A program made the translations under genes and the position numbers. From NCBI GenBank assembly GCA_964343805.1, contig CAYFLR010000072.1:1-29723 (forward strand): a DNA stretch of 29,723 bases. Direction: 5' to 3'. This stretch comes from CAYFLR01 sp964343805. GTDB lineage: Bacteria; Bdellovibrionota_B; Oligoflexia; CAYFLR01. The notes under the pieces are model-generated. The model worked only from the letters and a program-made list of their open reading frames with translations. It searched no databases and had not been told where the DNA came from. Positions 15,062 to 23,549 of this stretch are shown piece after piece (positions within the stretch are counted from its first letter, which is position 1; every line of letters begins with the position of its first letter).

Positions 15062-16086
15062 TTTTTATTCTATTAGGGGTCCTTTCGCTGAGCTCAATCT
15101 TTGGTAAAGTTGCTTCTCCTCCATCTATTTCTCCATCGGATTTAATAATTAAACTGCCCGCTTTTGAAAGATCGATTCGCAAGTTTGAAGAAAAAGACAT
15201 TGTTAACACACCTCCTAAGGATGCGGTCTTGTTTGTGGGGAGCTCAAGTATTCGCGGATGGAAAAGCTTAAGTTCTGACTTTCCTTTTGTAAAGACCATT
15301 AACAGAGGTTTTGGGGGGTCTCAGTTTTCTCACCTTATTAAGTACAGTGATCGGATGGTGACTCCTTATGCACCCCGATTGGTGATTGTTTACGAGGGTG
15401 ATAATGACCTTGCAGCGGGTAAAAGTCCGAAAAGGGTTTTAAGAGAGGCCCGAGTTTTAGTTCATAAATTAAGAATGCGCCAACCTTTGATAAGGATCGC
15501 CTTTTTGGCCATTAAAGCGAGCCCTGCGAGAATTAAACTCCTTGCAAAAATGAAAAAAACCAATCGTCTGCTTCAAGCTTTTTGTCGGCAATCTCCTCGC
15601 CTTCATTTTATCGATGGAGCGACCCCCCTTTTAAATAAGAATGGAAAACCAGACCCAGAATTTTATGCTAAGGATGGTTTACATCTAAATAGAAAGGGGT
15701 ATGAGAAGTGGAGAAAGGCTGTTACTCCCTATCTAACAATGCTTCCCTCTCAGAATTTATTTCCAGTAAAAGCGGATTCGTTGGTTCCAATCCACTTTGA
15801 TATCCAACTTCTTTTTCCCCACCCCAATTTAACAAATATCACTCTTTGGTTGAAACTCACCTCACCAAACCCTCAAATAACCAATGAGATTTCGTTAAGC
15901 AAAATAGGGAAAACTTTTAAAGGGAAGGCCATGCTTCCCCCTGGAGCAGCTGTTTATTATCGTGTAAGTAAAGATAAACAAATGGGCTTTGAAAGTTATT
16001 ATAATGGTCTCTCTCGCCCATCAAGATTCCTAAGGGTGATAGCCGGAGGAAAGGTTTCTGCTGAGATTCAAAGCTTCATATATTAG
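15058..16086 (+). CDS. second SGNH/GDSL hydrolase with extra C-terminal domain
   Basis: The gene starts with GTG inside the previous stop (GTGA overlap), so it is translationally coupled. A short hydrophobic N-terminus (IFILLGVLSLSSIFG) is a signal peptide or anchor. SGNH blocks are all present: FVGSSSIRGW (Ser63), NRGFGGSQ (block II Gly), YEGDNDLAAGKSP (Asn116) and KDGLHLNRKGY (Asp206, His209). The GSSSI...GDND...DGLH pattern is that of the lysophospholipase L1-like esterases, a different branch from the first SGNH protein. About 110 residues after the catalytic domain (230-342) look like a beta-rich domain of unknown type. A deacylase or second transferase acting on the same polymer as the MBOAT system is inferred. 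The stop overlaps that of the convergent SDR gene. Confidence 0.85.
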   Translation: MIFILLGVLSLSSIFGKVASPPSISPSDLIIKLPAFERSIRKFEEKDIVNTPPKDAVLFVGSSSIRGWKSLSSDFPFVKTINRGFGGSQFSHLIKYSDRMVTPYAPRLVIVYEGDNDLAAGKSPKRVLREARVLVHKLRMRQPLIRIAFLAIKASPARIKLLAKMKKTNRLLQAFCRQSPRLHFIDGATPLLNKNGKPDPEFYAKDGLHLNRKGYEKWRKAVTPYLTMLPSQNLFPVKADSLVPIHFDIQLLFPHPNLTNITLWLKLTSPNPQITNEISLSKIGKTFKGKAMLPPGAAVYYRVSKDKQMGFESYYNGLSRPSRFLRVIAGGKVSAEIQSFIY

Positions 16087-16820
16087 TAACCTTTTAAGTA
16101 TCCCCCATCCACCGATATCATTTGTCCAGTAATATAGGCAGCCCGATCAGAGGCTAAAAAAGTGGCTAGATCTCCTAGTTCAGATGGTTTTCCCATTCTA
16201 TTTGCGGGAATTTGAGAGGTTATTTTTTCTAGTGGAACTCCGAGTTCTCTTATTCTTTCTGTGTCGGTGTAACCAGGCATAATACAGTTAATTGTGATTC
16301 CTAATTCTGCAACTTCATGACAAAGTGATTTCACCAGTCCATGAATTCCAGCCCTTAGACCATTAGAGGTGGTAAGATTGGCAATGGGTTCTTTAGCGGC
16401 CACCGAGGTAACAATCAGGATGCGTCCCCATTTTTGCTTTTTCATATGGGGTAGGACTGCCTTAATAGATTCCACCGTCATCAGCCAGAGACCTTGAAAG
16501 GAATCTTGCCATTTTTCTAAACTTACATCCTCAAAAGAACCGGGTGCGGGTCCTCCAGAGTTAATGACGAGAATATCTAAAGGTCCCATTTTTTGATTCG
16601 TTTCGTTTATAATTCTGGTGGCCTCGCCAGCTTGGTTTAGATTTCCGATAATGCAATGTTTGGCTCCAATTTCTTTTCCGGTCTGCATTAAGAGGCTTTC
16701 ATTACGAGAACAGATGGTGGTGGAGGTTCCTTCTCTAATAAGAGACTCAGCTATTCCTCGACCAATGCCTTTAGATGATCCCATAACTAACGCATTTCTA
16801 TTATTTAAATTAAGATCCAT
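16083..16820 (-). CDS. short-chain dehydrogenase/reductase with non-canonical active site
   Basis: A 245-residue classical-length SDR with the NAD(P) motif GSSKGIGRG (14-22), NSGGP in place of NNAG, the catalytic Ser139 (VTSVAA) and the C-terminal ITGQMISVDGGYLKGY. The YxxxK motif is missing: at the expected spacing of 13 residues after the Ser there is Ser152, and the Lys position is Arg156 (TSNGLRAGIHGLVKSL). A TSN..RA form is known to me from a FabG-like SDR subgroup (BKR-like), together with the PGYTDTERIREL segment seen here, so this is probably a natural variant and not decay. Substrate unknown. It starts 13 bases after the ROK-like gene, with AGGAG six bases before the ATG, so the two form an operon. 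Confidence 0.85.
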   Translation of the reverse strand: MDLNLNNRNALVMGSSKGIGRGIAESLIREGTSTTICSRNESLLMQTGKEIGAKHCIIGNLNQAGEATRIINETNQKMGPLDILVINSGGPAPGSFEDVSLEKWQDSFQGLWLMTVESIKAVLPHMKKQKWGRILIVTSVAAKEPIANLTTSNGLRAGIHGLVKSLCHEVAELGITINCIMPGYTDTERIRELGVPLEKITSQIPANRMGKPSELGDLATFLASDRAAYITGQMISVDGGYLKGY

Positions 16821-16833
16821 AACCAGCTCCTCG

Positions 16834-17991
16834 TTAAGTATTTTCTATTCCCAACATAATTGCACCCAAGGTGGCTCCCAAGGCTCCTTCACTTTCTGGA
16901 GTATAGAAATCAAACTGCTTAAACCCATGTTGTTGCAAATATTCATTTCGTGACTCGATGATGAGTGCTCCACTTTCTGTCTTTAGAAAATCACCTGCAT
17001 CAATAAAGAACTGACAGTCTTTAATCAATTTTGTATGCTTTGTACTCCAAGGCACATGGGACTCATGTTTAGTCAGCTCTCTTTGATGAAGAGTGATACA
17101 TAGCTCTGCGAAGTAAGTGCCTACCAACCTGAGTAGATGGTGATAGGTCGCTTTTATTTTATTCTTGGACTCCTTATTTTGGCTAGATGAAATTAACTTT
17201 GAAATGTTAGCAGGAGTTGGAGCTTGTGCATCGGTTAATTGAGATTGAAAAAGTAGGGGCTCATTTTTTTCTTTAAAATATGCATCAATGGCTTCGGCCA
17301 TTTGAGTGAGAGCATTGCCTGAAATAAGACTTTCTGCTGGAGCATAAGGGTTAAGAGAGTAGTCTATGACCGGGGAATTGGATCCTTGCTGCAGGGGAAG
17401 AGCAAGCGTTTCTTTCGCTAGATGAGGCAGTTGGAGTTGGGAAATATGTCCATCTGTAATCATATCAAAATGGAGCTCATTATTAATGAAGGCAACCCCT
17501 CCTCCGAGGCCAGTGCCTGGGTTTATATAGACTACACTCTCATTTTTATGTCGGTTCAACAGTTCCTTTGGAATGTGATGAAGATTGTTTCTAAATTGAG
17601 CAATGGCATCATTACAAATATATATAGGAACATCCAAATTCATTTTGAGCTCTGATCTGACTCTATTTATAACCTGCAGGGCATTAATTTTTGAGGACTG
17701 ATCGGGTTTTTTAAAAATATGCACCGCTGAATTGGCAGCGATAGTTCCATCTTCTAAAAACATGCCGGGTTGGGCAATGCAGATTTTGGCTATATTGTCT
17801 GTTTTTTGGATCTCTTTAATATGACTAAAAAGATGTGTGTAAAAATCGTGGGCTCCCATCTTTTGAGTAGGGAATTGAATTTTTTCTAGTAAGTTAGTGG
17901 AAAAGGAGGAATTTATCTGATTGCAATCTGTAACTTCATATTTGGTGATGAGAGTCTTCGTTCCCCCAATGTCACTTGAAATTATTATCAT
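16834..17991 (-). CDS. ROK-like sugar kinase/ASKHA-fold protein lacking the zinc motif
   Basis: The N-terminus SSDIGGTKTLI (Asp7, Gly9, Gly10, Thr11, Lys12) is the phosphate-1 loop of hexokinase/ROK-fold kinases. ICNDAIAQF provides the catalytic Asp128, PGTGLGGGVAF (158-168) is the second phosphate loop, and EGALGATLGAIMLG is the adenosine-side end. ROK enzymes normally carry a CxCGxxGC zinc motif just before an E..ISG segment. Here ESLISGNAL is present but the cysteines are not, and the segment is replaced by SPVIDYSLNPYAPAES. The protein (385 residues) is longer than most ROK kinases (about 300). It probably phosphorylates a sugar or sugar amine in the cytoplasm, with the substrate unknown. 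AGGAAG sits five bases upstream of the ATG. It is divergent from pilT across 62 bases and leads the operon with the SDR. Confidence 0.78.
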   Translation of the reverse strand: MIIISSDIGGTKTLITKYEVTDCNQINSSFSTNLLEKIQFPTQKMGAHDFYTHLFSHIKEIQKTDNIAKICIAQPGMFLEDGTIAANSAVHIFKKPDQSSKINALQVINRVRSELKMNLDVPIYICNDAIAQFRNNLHHIPKELLNRHKNESVVYINPGTGLGGGVAFINNELHFDMITDGHISQLQLPHLAKETLALPLQQGSNSPVIDYSLNPYAPAESLISGNALTQMAEAIDAYFKEKNEPLLFQSQLTDAQAPTPANISKLISSSQNKESKNKIKATYHHLLRLVGTYFAELCITLHQRELTKHESHVPWSTKHTKLIKDCQFFIDAGDFLKTESGALIIESRNEYLQQHGFKQFDFYTPESEGALGATLGAIMLGIENT

Positions 17992-18053
17992 TTTTTCTTC
18001 CTTGAACTGATATTTATTCTAAAGTTTTCCAAAACCCTGACGAAGTGTGAAGC

Positions 18054-19138
18054 ATGGCTAAAATTGATGCATTTTTTCATATGGTTATAGACACTGGCGC
18101 CTCGGATTTACACATGATTTCCGGGTGTCAACCCATGTTACGTTTAAGTGGTGACATTGAACGAATTGACTACCCCGTACTAGACGCCGTTGAATTGCGT
18201 AAAATGTTATATGAAATCACCCCCGATATCAAGATAAAGGAGTTTNNNNNNNNNNAGAAGCAGGGGATGTGGATTTTGCGTATGAACTGGCGGGTTATGC
18301 ACGTTTTCGTGTCAATTTCTTCAATCAACTGCGAGGGATTGGTGCCGTTTTTAGGATCATTCCAGACAAGATTCTAACAGTGGCTCAATTGGGACTACCA
18401 GACACTCTTTTGAAGTTTACCAGTTTGAATAGAGGAATGGTTTTAGTAACTGGTCCCACGGGAAGTGGTAAATCAACCACTCTAGCGGCCCTTATGGATC
18501 ATATTAACAAGACCCGTAAAGAACACATTCTCACTATTGAAGATCCGGTGGAATTTGTTCATAAGCCGGTGCTTTGTTCTGTGAACCATCGTGAAGTGGG
18601 TACTCATACTTTATCTTTTTCGGCCGCTTTACGTGGTGCTTTACGTGAAGATCCGGATATCATCCTAGTGGGTGAGATGAGGGACTTGGAAACAATTTCT
18701 CTCGCTCTAGAAGCGGCATCTACAGGACATCTAGTTTTTGGAACCTTGCATACTCAGAGTGCTCCCAAAACTATTGATAGGGTGATTGACGTTTTTCCCG
18801 CAGAAGAGCAAGCCAAAGTAAGAGTGACACTCTCTGAGGCTCTTAAAGGGGTGGTTGCTCAAGCTCTCTTTAAAAAGAAGGGAGGAGGGCGATGTGCTGC
18901 ACTTGAGATTCTCTTTGTAACTTCTGCGGTAGCTAACCTCATTCGTGAAGGTAAAACCTTCCAAATTGTGAGTACCATGCAAACTCAGAAGAAAATCGGA
19001 ATGAGAACTCTTGATGATTCTATTATGGAACTTCTCAACGAGAATACTATTACTCCTGAACTGGCTTACGAGAAATGTATTAATAAAGCAACCTTTGTTA
19101 AATTTCTTAATGAAAAGCCTGATGAGACCTTTGGTTAA
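18054..19138 (+). CDS. pilT: type IV pilus retraction ATPase PilT, interrupted by an assembly gap
   Basis: PilT is the hexameric cytoplasmic motor that depolymerises type IV pili for twitching motility. Before the gap is the N-terminal domain (ASDLHMISGCQPMLRLSGD). After it come FAYELAGYARFRVNFF, Walker A GPTGSGKST, the Asp box TIEDPVEFVH, Walker B IILVGEMRD, the His box HLVFGTLHT and ANLIREGKT, the AIRNLIRE-like motif diagnostic of PilT. The ten Ns at 18246-18255 shift the frame. Restoring a codon-sized gap joins KIKEF to EAGDVDFAYE with perhaps 0-3 residues missing, as in other PilT proteins. The two apparent reading frames (18054-18377 and 18269-19138) are therefore one gene. A second PilT paralogue begins 20 bases downstream. 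Confidence 0.93.
18246..18255. other. assembly gap (10 N)
   Basis: Ten Ns within pilT. The protein on both sides is collinear with PilT, so only a few bases are really missing, and the nominal length puts the halves out of frame. Confidence 0.98.
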
Positions 19139-19158
19139 GCGAGGGGGAGCAAACTCAA

Positions 19159-20349
19159 ATGATCAAGCGGTATGTGTTGGACGACATTTTAATGGTGATG
19201 CTCAGATACTATGGCGAGGTTTCTGATTTAAACTTATCTGTAAACAAGCCGCTTCAAGTTGAGCATGATGGTGAGTTAAAAGAAGTCCCCATTGACCCTC
19301 CTCTTGCCCTCGGTTATCTTTCTCCAAATCAAACTGAAGTAGTGGCTTTAGCATTGGTAGATAGAGCTCGTAGATGCCTTAGGGAACTGGCTGAAACTGG
19401 ATCCTGTGACTTGGGATACAGTCTTCGAAAAGCGGCTCGTTTTCGTATCAACGTTTTTCAATCTTGTGCCGGCTTTGCTGTGGTCCTCAGAAGACTCTCA
19501 ACAGATATCCCCACATTAGATCAATTAAAAGCCCCCAAGATTTTTAAGCAGGTAGTGAAAGAGAAAAATGGTCTGATCTTGGTCACAGGAGCAACGGGAA
19601 GTGGTAAATCAACCACCTTAGCCGCCATGCTCCGTTTTATGAATGAGCAAAAATCTATGCACATTGTGACACTAGAAGATCCGGTGGAATTTGTGCATTC
19701 TAGTATCAGAGCCACCTTTAATCAAAGAGAGATGGGGGCAGACTTTGATACTTTTCCTAGTGGTTTAAGGGCTGCTTTAAGGCAAGCTCCTAAAGTTATC
19801 CTCGTGGGTGAGATGAGGGATAATGAAACGATGGAAATTGGATTGACCGCTGCAGAAACAGGTCACTTAGTGCTATCAACTCTACATACTGTGGATGCGG
19901 GTCAAACTATTGGTCGTATTTTAGGTATGTTCGACAAAGACCAAGAAGAACAAATCCGTATGCGCTTGGCTGATACTTTGCGCTGGGTAGTTTGTCAGCG
20001 CCTTATTCAAAAAGTGGGCGGTGGGCGAATAGCAGTTCATGAAATCATGGGTATGAACTTGAGGGTTAAAGAACTCATCATGCAAGGGGAAGATGAAGTT
20101 AAAACTTACTTCTCGGTGATTGAGTCTGCGGAACCTCTTGGCTGGAAAACATTTGAGAGCGCACTTTATAACGCATTCAAAGCTGGGCATATCACAGAAA
20201 GTGACACCATCTTTAATTCATCTAGACGGAATATTATTCGTAGAAAAGTGGACTTTCTTAAGAGTCAAAAAGGTGAAGCTACCACTGATATTAAAGATCT
20301 ACAAATCGACAAAGACTATGTCAAAAAGGCCCGAGGGTCTGCTAAGTAA
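19159..20349 (+). CDS. second PilT-family ATPase (PilU-like)
   Basis: A 396-residue paralogue of the preceding pilT product. It has a divergent N-terminal domain (SDLNLSVNKPLQVEHDGELKE), then Walker A GATGSGKST (Gly144 to Thr152), Asp box TLEDPVEFVH, Walker B VILVGEMRD (214-221), His box HLVLSTLHT and a C-terminal tail of about 50 Lys-rich residues. The AIRNLIRE motif is replaced by LRVKELIM, as in PilU-type or accessory retraction ATPases that work with PilT. GGGGGAG lies about nine bases before the ATG and the gene is in an operon with pilT. The identification as PilU orthologue is not certain, because several lineages have independent second PilT copies. Confidence 0.9.
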   Translation: MIKRYVLDDILMVMLRYYGEVSDLNLSVNKPLQVEHDGELKEVPIDPPLALGYLSPNQTEVVALALVDRARRCLRELAETGSCDLGYSLRKAARFRINVFQSCAGFAVVLRRLSTDIPTLDQLKAPKIFKQVVKEKNGLILVTGATGSGKSTTLAAMLRFMNEQKSMHIVTLEDPVEFVHSSIRATFNQREMGADFDTFPSGLRAALRQAPKVILVGEMRDNETMEIGLTAAETGHLVLSTLHTVDAGQTIGRILGMFDKDQEEQIRMRLADTLRWVVCQRLIQKVGGGRIAVHEIMGMNLRVKELIMQGEDEVKTYFSVIESAEPLGWKTFESALYNAFKAGHITESDTIFNSSRRNIIRRKVDFLKSQKGEATTDIKDLQIDKDYVKKARGSAK

Positions 20350-20357
20350 GACCGCCT

Positions 20358-21296
20358 TTAAGCATTTTCTTCTGCTTCTTCCAATGCAACTAAATAAGGA
20401 TTATAAAAGGTTTTCCTCTCTTTATGATTGAAAGAGGCCACTCGGGTAAAATCTCCGAGGTCAGAGGCATTAATAATAAGATCCACACTGTTTGTAAAAG
20501 CCTGCATTGAGTCCGCTGTTCTAAATTTGGATGAGACCATTATGGTAAACATGTCTCGCCGGACGCTCATGTGCAGATTATAGATTCTATTAAAAGCCTC
20601 TGTGAAATTGGGGGCGGAATCATCAAAAACTAAAGCGATGGGAGTGCACCTTTCAAGAATAACATTCAGTTCAGCAAAGCTAGGTACTTTGTAGGGAAAC
20701 CCACCCATCTCTTTAAAGAATTCGCTTGCTGCCTGAGCTACCGATCCATTCTCTGAATATATGAGTTGTAATTCATCCCGATGTGCTAAGATTTCGTCTG
20801 GAAGATTGATCTGTGGTCCTTCATCTTCAGGGGTTGCAACTGGAGGCGGAGGTGGGGGTGGAGGTGCTGCCGCTTCGGGAGCTGGAGCTGGAGTTGGATC
20901 TGCTGCAGGAGAAGCTGCCTCTGGTTCAGGGGCTGGTGCTGCCGGAGCAGGAGCTTCCTTTTTCTCCGGAACAGACATCTGATCCAAATGAACAGTCAAT
21001 GTTAAAAGTTTGTTTTCATATATGACATTGTAGGGAATGGTCCCCAAGGATGCGTGAGGAACTGATCCTGCTGTATCCACACCTTTTTGAACATTGGCTA
21101 AAGTATCGGGTGCAACCGTTCTCACAAAGGTCACTATTTCGGTGTTATCAAGTCCTTTTCCACCTGCATCAATTGCATCTTCCCCTGTAACAAACTTGGG
21201 TGGTTGGCCATGAGTACAGACTAATTTATGCTGCCCCATTTCAAGACCTTTAACAATAAGTGGCTTAATTTTTTCAATACCGGCAATCAGTGCCAT
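20358..21296 (-). CDS. PilT-N-like domain / Pro-Ala linker / receiver-like protein
   Basis: I do not recognise a named family. Residues 1-110 line up by eye with the N-terminal PAS-like domain of the neighbouring PilT: a short leader with KI, then GxPP (HGQPPKFVTGED against SGCQPMLRLSGD), LDNTEIVTFVRTVAPD against LDAVELRKMLYEITPD, and a later beta strand. No ATPase core follows. Residues about 112-165 are an Ala/Pro/Glu linker with eight consecutive prolines. The C-terminal ~145 residues include IALVFDDSAP and FTIMVSSKFR segments like beta strands of a CheY-type receiver, although a clear phosphoacceptor pattern is not present. GGGAGG lies six bases before the ATG. It is the last gene of the leftward operon and ends 9 bases from the pilU-like gene, which supports a role with pilus retraction ATPases. 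Confidence 0.55.
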   Translation of the reverse strand: MALIAGIEKIKPLIVKGLEMGQHKLVCTHGQPPKFVTGEDAIDAGGKGLDNTEIVTFVRTVAPDTLANVQKGVDTAGSVPHASLGTIPYNVIYENKLLTLTVHLDQMSVPEKKEAPAPAAPAPEPEAASPAADPTPAPAPEAAAPPPPPPPPVATPEDEGPQINLPDEILAHRDELQLIYSENGSVAQAASEFFKEMGGFPYKVPSFAELNVILERCTPIALVFDDSAPNFTEAFNRIYNLHMSVRRDMFTIMVSSKFRTADSMQAFTNSVDLIINASDLGDFTRVASFNHKERKTFYNPYLVALEEAEENA

Positions 21297-21308
21297 TGTT
21301 AGCCTCCC

Positions 21309-23549
21309 TTAAAAGTTACTTCCTATACTTAGATAATAGCGAAAGCCTGCTGGCTCCACTTCGTTCCAGCTCCCATCAATGGGGAGAAGTCCATCTCTAT
21401 TTTTATCAGCACCACCTTTGGTATCTTGAAAACCATAGGCAATACGTAATTGTGAGTTCCAATGATATACGTTTAAAAATAAACTGGCTAGATTAAATTG
21501 AACCCCCACATCGGTCAAGATTTGGTTTCCATTATTGGAAGCCACCTCAAATGGCTTTTCTCGAACCCCATTCCTAAAGCCCCAAACATTTCCGGCTGAG
21601 GTAAAAAGAGTGGAATAAAGATCGGTAAAATAAAAACCCCAAAAGCGATAGCGAAGATGTCGAGCCAATGGAAATCGGTACCCTAAAGATGAGAGAAATA
21701 AAGTTTCTCCAGTGGCAGAATGACGTTCAAAGCCAGCATTAGGATAGGTGAGGGAAGCATAGTGATAATCTGAAAACTTAGTGCTAGATTGAAGAGTAAA
21801 TTGGTCTATAAAGGAGGCCTCACCAAAACAATAGCCAAAGGTTAAATTAATATCTAGGGTTTGGTGATCAAAGAGCTTGATATATTCAGTATTGGAAAAC
21901 CAAGTTTTTAAAAGTGGGGTTGTATCTTCATGCAATAGATCTATGATTACACTGGCACCTATGAGGGTTTCTCGACCCCCTCTAGGGTTGATACTTGCCG
22001 TATTTACATTAGTAAATGAAAGGTTCACCGTATTGGAAGCGCTCTGATACCAAATATCCTCTTCATCTAAAAAGGCGGAAATCATATGGTACTGAAGCAG
22101 AATTAAACTGTATCCGAGTGAGAAATCTTTTGCTAATGGAAAATCTGCTCGAGCAGTTAAATAGTAATAAGGAAAGTGGTTTTTGTTAAAACCTATGAGT
22201 GAGAAAACAGTTTCACTATTTAAGCCTTGATCAGATGTCGTAATGGTGTAGTAGCCTTTGAGGTCTTCATTATTCCCATGGCCGATATAGACAGTGTACA
22301 CTGGAAAAAAGGAATTTATTTGGAAATACAAATTAAAGAGGTAATTGGAACCGAGCATGAGATTGGTTCCTATAAGTACTTTATCTAAATGATCTTTAAT
22401 AAATAGATCAATCCCCATTGTGGCCTGGTACTTACTGTACTTAAATTTCGGTATCAAAGTGAATGGAATCATGGAATCAAATATCCGATAGGTCTCACTG
22501 TTTTGCAGCTTAGACTCAGATTGACTTCTGACTTGATAAGCAGGTAAGGCAATCTTTTTGCTTCCTTTGGGTGGTAAGGAGCTATTTAATAATTCCTCTT
22601 TAAAAGGTTGGTCATAGTTTTGAATATAAAAACGATACCCCAGCGAGCTAAACCGACTATAAGTAAATTGTTTAGCTGAGAGTGGTTGGGGACCAAACGC
22701 TCCAGTGGAGACATGGGTGAGTTGCTTAATAATATAGTTTTGGTCATTTAATTCATAAATATTGTAAATATTATTGAGGCGGTTGGAAGAGAAGAGAATG
22801 CGCTTGTTATCAACATAAACCGGATCCACATTGGTGAAGTTTTTTGTTAGTTGAATGATTTTATCACTCGGTAAGTGGTATACGAACAGCTGCAAATCTC
22901 CATAGAGACCTTTAGTGAAAACAATCTTAGAACCATCTTTAGAAAAAGAGGGAGACTCTACAAACAGCCCCGTTTTATGAGTTCTTTGATCTATCAAATA
23001 TCTCTTCTCTTTGGTTTTAGTATTATATAGGACTAAGGAGCAGGATGAGTCAAAGCAGCTGGTATAGACCACTTGATTGCCATCAGGATGAAATGATGGG
23101 AACTTTGCTCTTTCCCCAAAGGTGATCTGTTCCAGTCGTTTATCTTCTAAATGATAAACCCAAAGGTCACTTTCATATTTTCCAAGGTGGTTAAATAGTT
23201 TGTGCTGATATTTGCTAAGTAAGACTTTTGTCCCATCAGGAGAGATTGCAAAATCACTATTGGAAGCAAAGGGAATCGCAATTGGTTTTGACTTTTTTTG
23301 CAGTTTTTTTAAATCAATGGGAAGTGAATGGGAGGAAAAATCCTCTTTGAAAATCACAACGGATTGGGGTTTTCCATCAGTGAGAAAAGCAAATAACGGT
23401 GGTCCCTCAGATGACAATCCCTTTGCTTGAAAATGTAAATTATAAGTACCTAAAGATCTTTTTTGGTCTTCGGTTTGGCTTTTTAAAGGAATATGGGGAT
23501 AGGAGGTAAATAGAGGTTGACCTTGGTTAAAGGGGGACAACTTTTCCAT
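21309..23549 (-). CDS. TolB-like beta-propeller plus outer-membrane barrel (C-terminal part of split gene)
   Basis: The first ~330 residues contain PD40/TolB-type propeller blades, recognisable by FAISPDGTKVLLS, PSFHPDGNQVVYTS, PSFSKDGSKIVFTK and KRILFSSNR. The remaining ~400 residues are rich in alternating aromatic strands with Gly/Asn turns and end in YYLSIGSNF, a beta-barrel with a C-terminal Phe. There is no signal peptide at this ATG and no ribosome binding site of note. Coding sense continues upstream in this frame through KCGSEDVLSVSAETLFKSWY to about 23637, where it meets the end of the peptidase domain in the other frame. I therefore read this as the second part of a single exported protein. 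Next gene downstream starts 12 bases after the stop. Confidence 0.75.
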   Translation of the reverse strand: MEKLSPFNQGQPLFTSYPHIPLKSQTEDQKRSLGTYNLHFQAKGLSSEGPPLFAFLTDGKPQSVVIFKEDFSSHSLPIDLKKLQKKSKPIAIPFASNSDFAISPDGTKVLLSKYQHKLFNHLGKYESDLWVYHLEDKRLEQITFGERAKFPSFHPDGNQVVYTSCFDSSCSLVLYNTKTKEKRYLIDQRTHKTGLFVESPSFSKDGSKIVFTKGLYGDLQLFVYHLPSDKIIQLTKNFTNVDPVYVDNKRILFSSNRLNNIYNIYELNDQNYIIKQLTHVSTGAFGPQPLSAKQFTYSRFSSLGYRFYIQNYDQPFKEELLNSSLPPKGSKKIALPAYQVRSQSESKLQNSETYRIFDSMIPFTLIPKFKYSKYQATMGIDLFIKDHLDKVLIGTNLMLGSNYLFNLYFQINSFFPVYTVYIGHGNNEDLKGYYTITTSDQGLNSETVFSLIGFNKNHFPYYYLTARADFPLAKDFSLGYSLILLQYHMISAFLDEEDIWYQSASNTVNLSFTNVNTASINPRGGRETLIGASVIIDLLHEDTTPLLKTWFSNTEYIKLFDHQTLDINLTFGYCFGEASFIDQFTLQSSTKFSDYHYASLTYPNAGFERHSATGETLFLSSLGYRFPLARHLRYRFWGFYFTDLYSTLFTSAGNVWGFRNGVREKPFEVASNNGNQILTDVGVQFNLASLFLNVYHWNSQLRIAYGFQDTKGGADKNRDGLLPIDGSWNEVEPAGFRYYLSIGSNF

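Noticed and set aside
20761..20982. Rightward Gly/Ala-rich frame opposite the Pro/Ala linker
   Set aside because: It is the complement of the repetitive Pro/Ala codons of the leftward gene, with no independent coding support.
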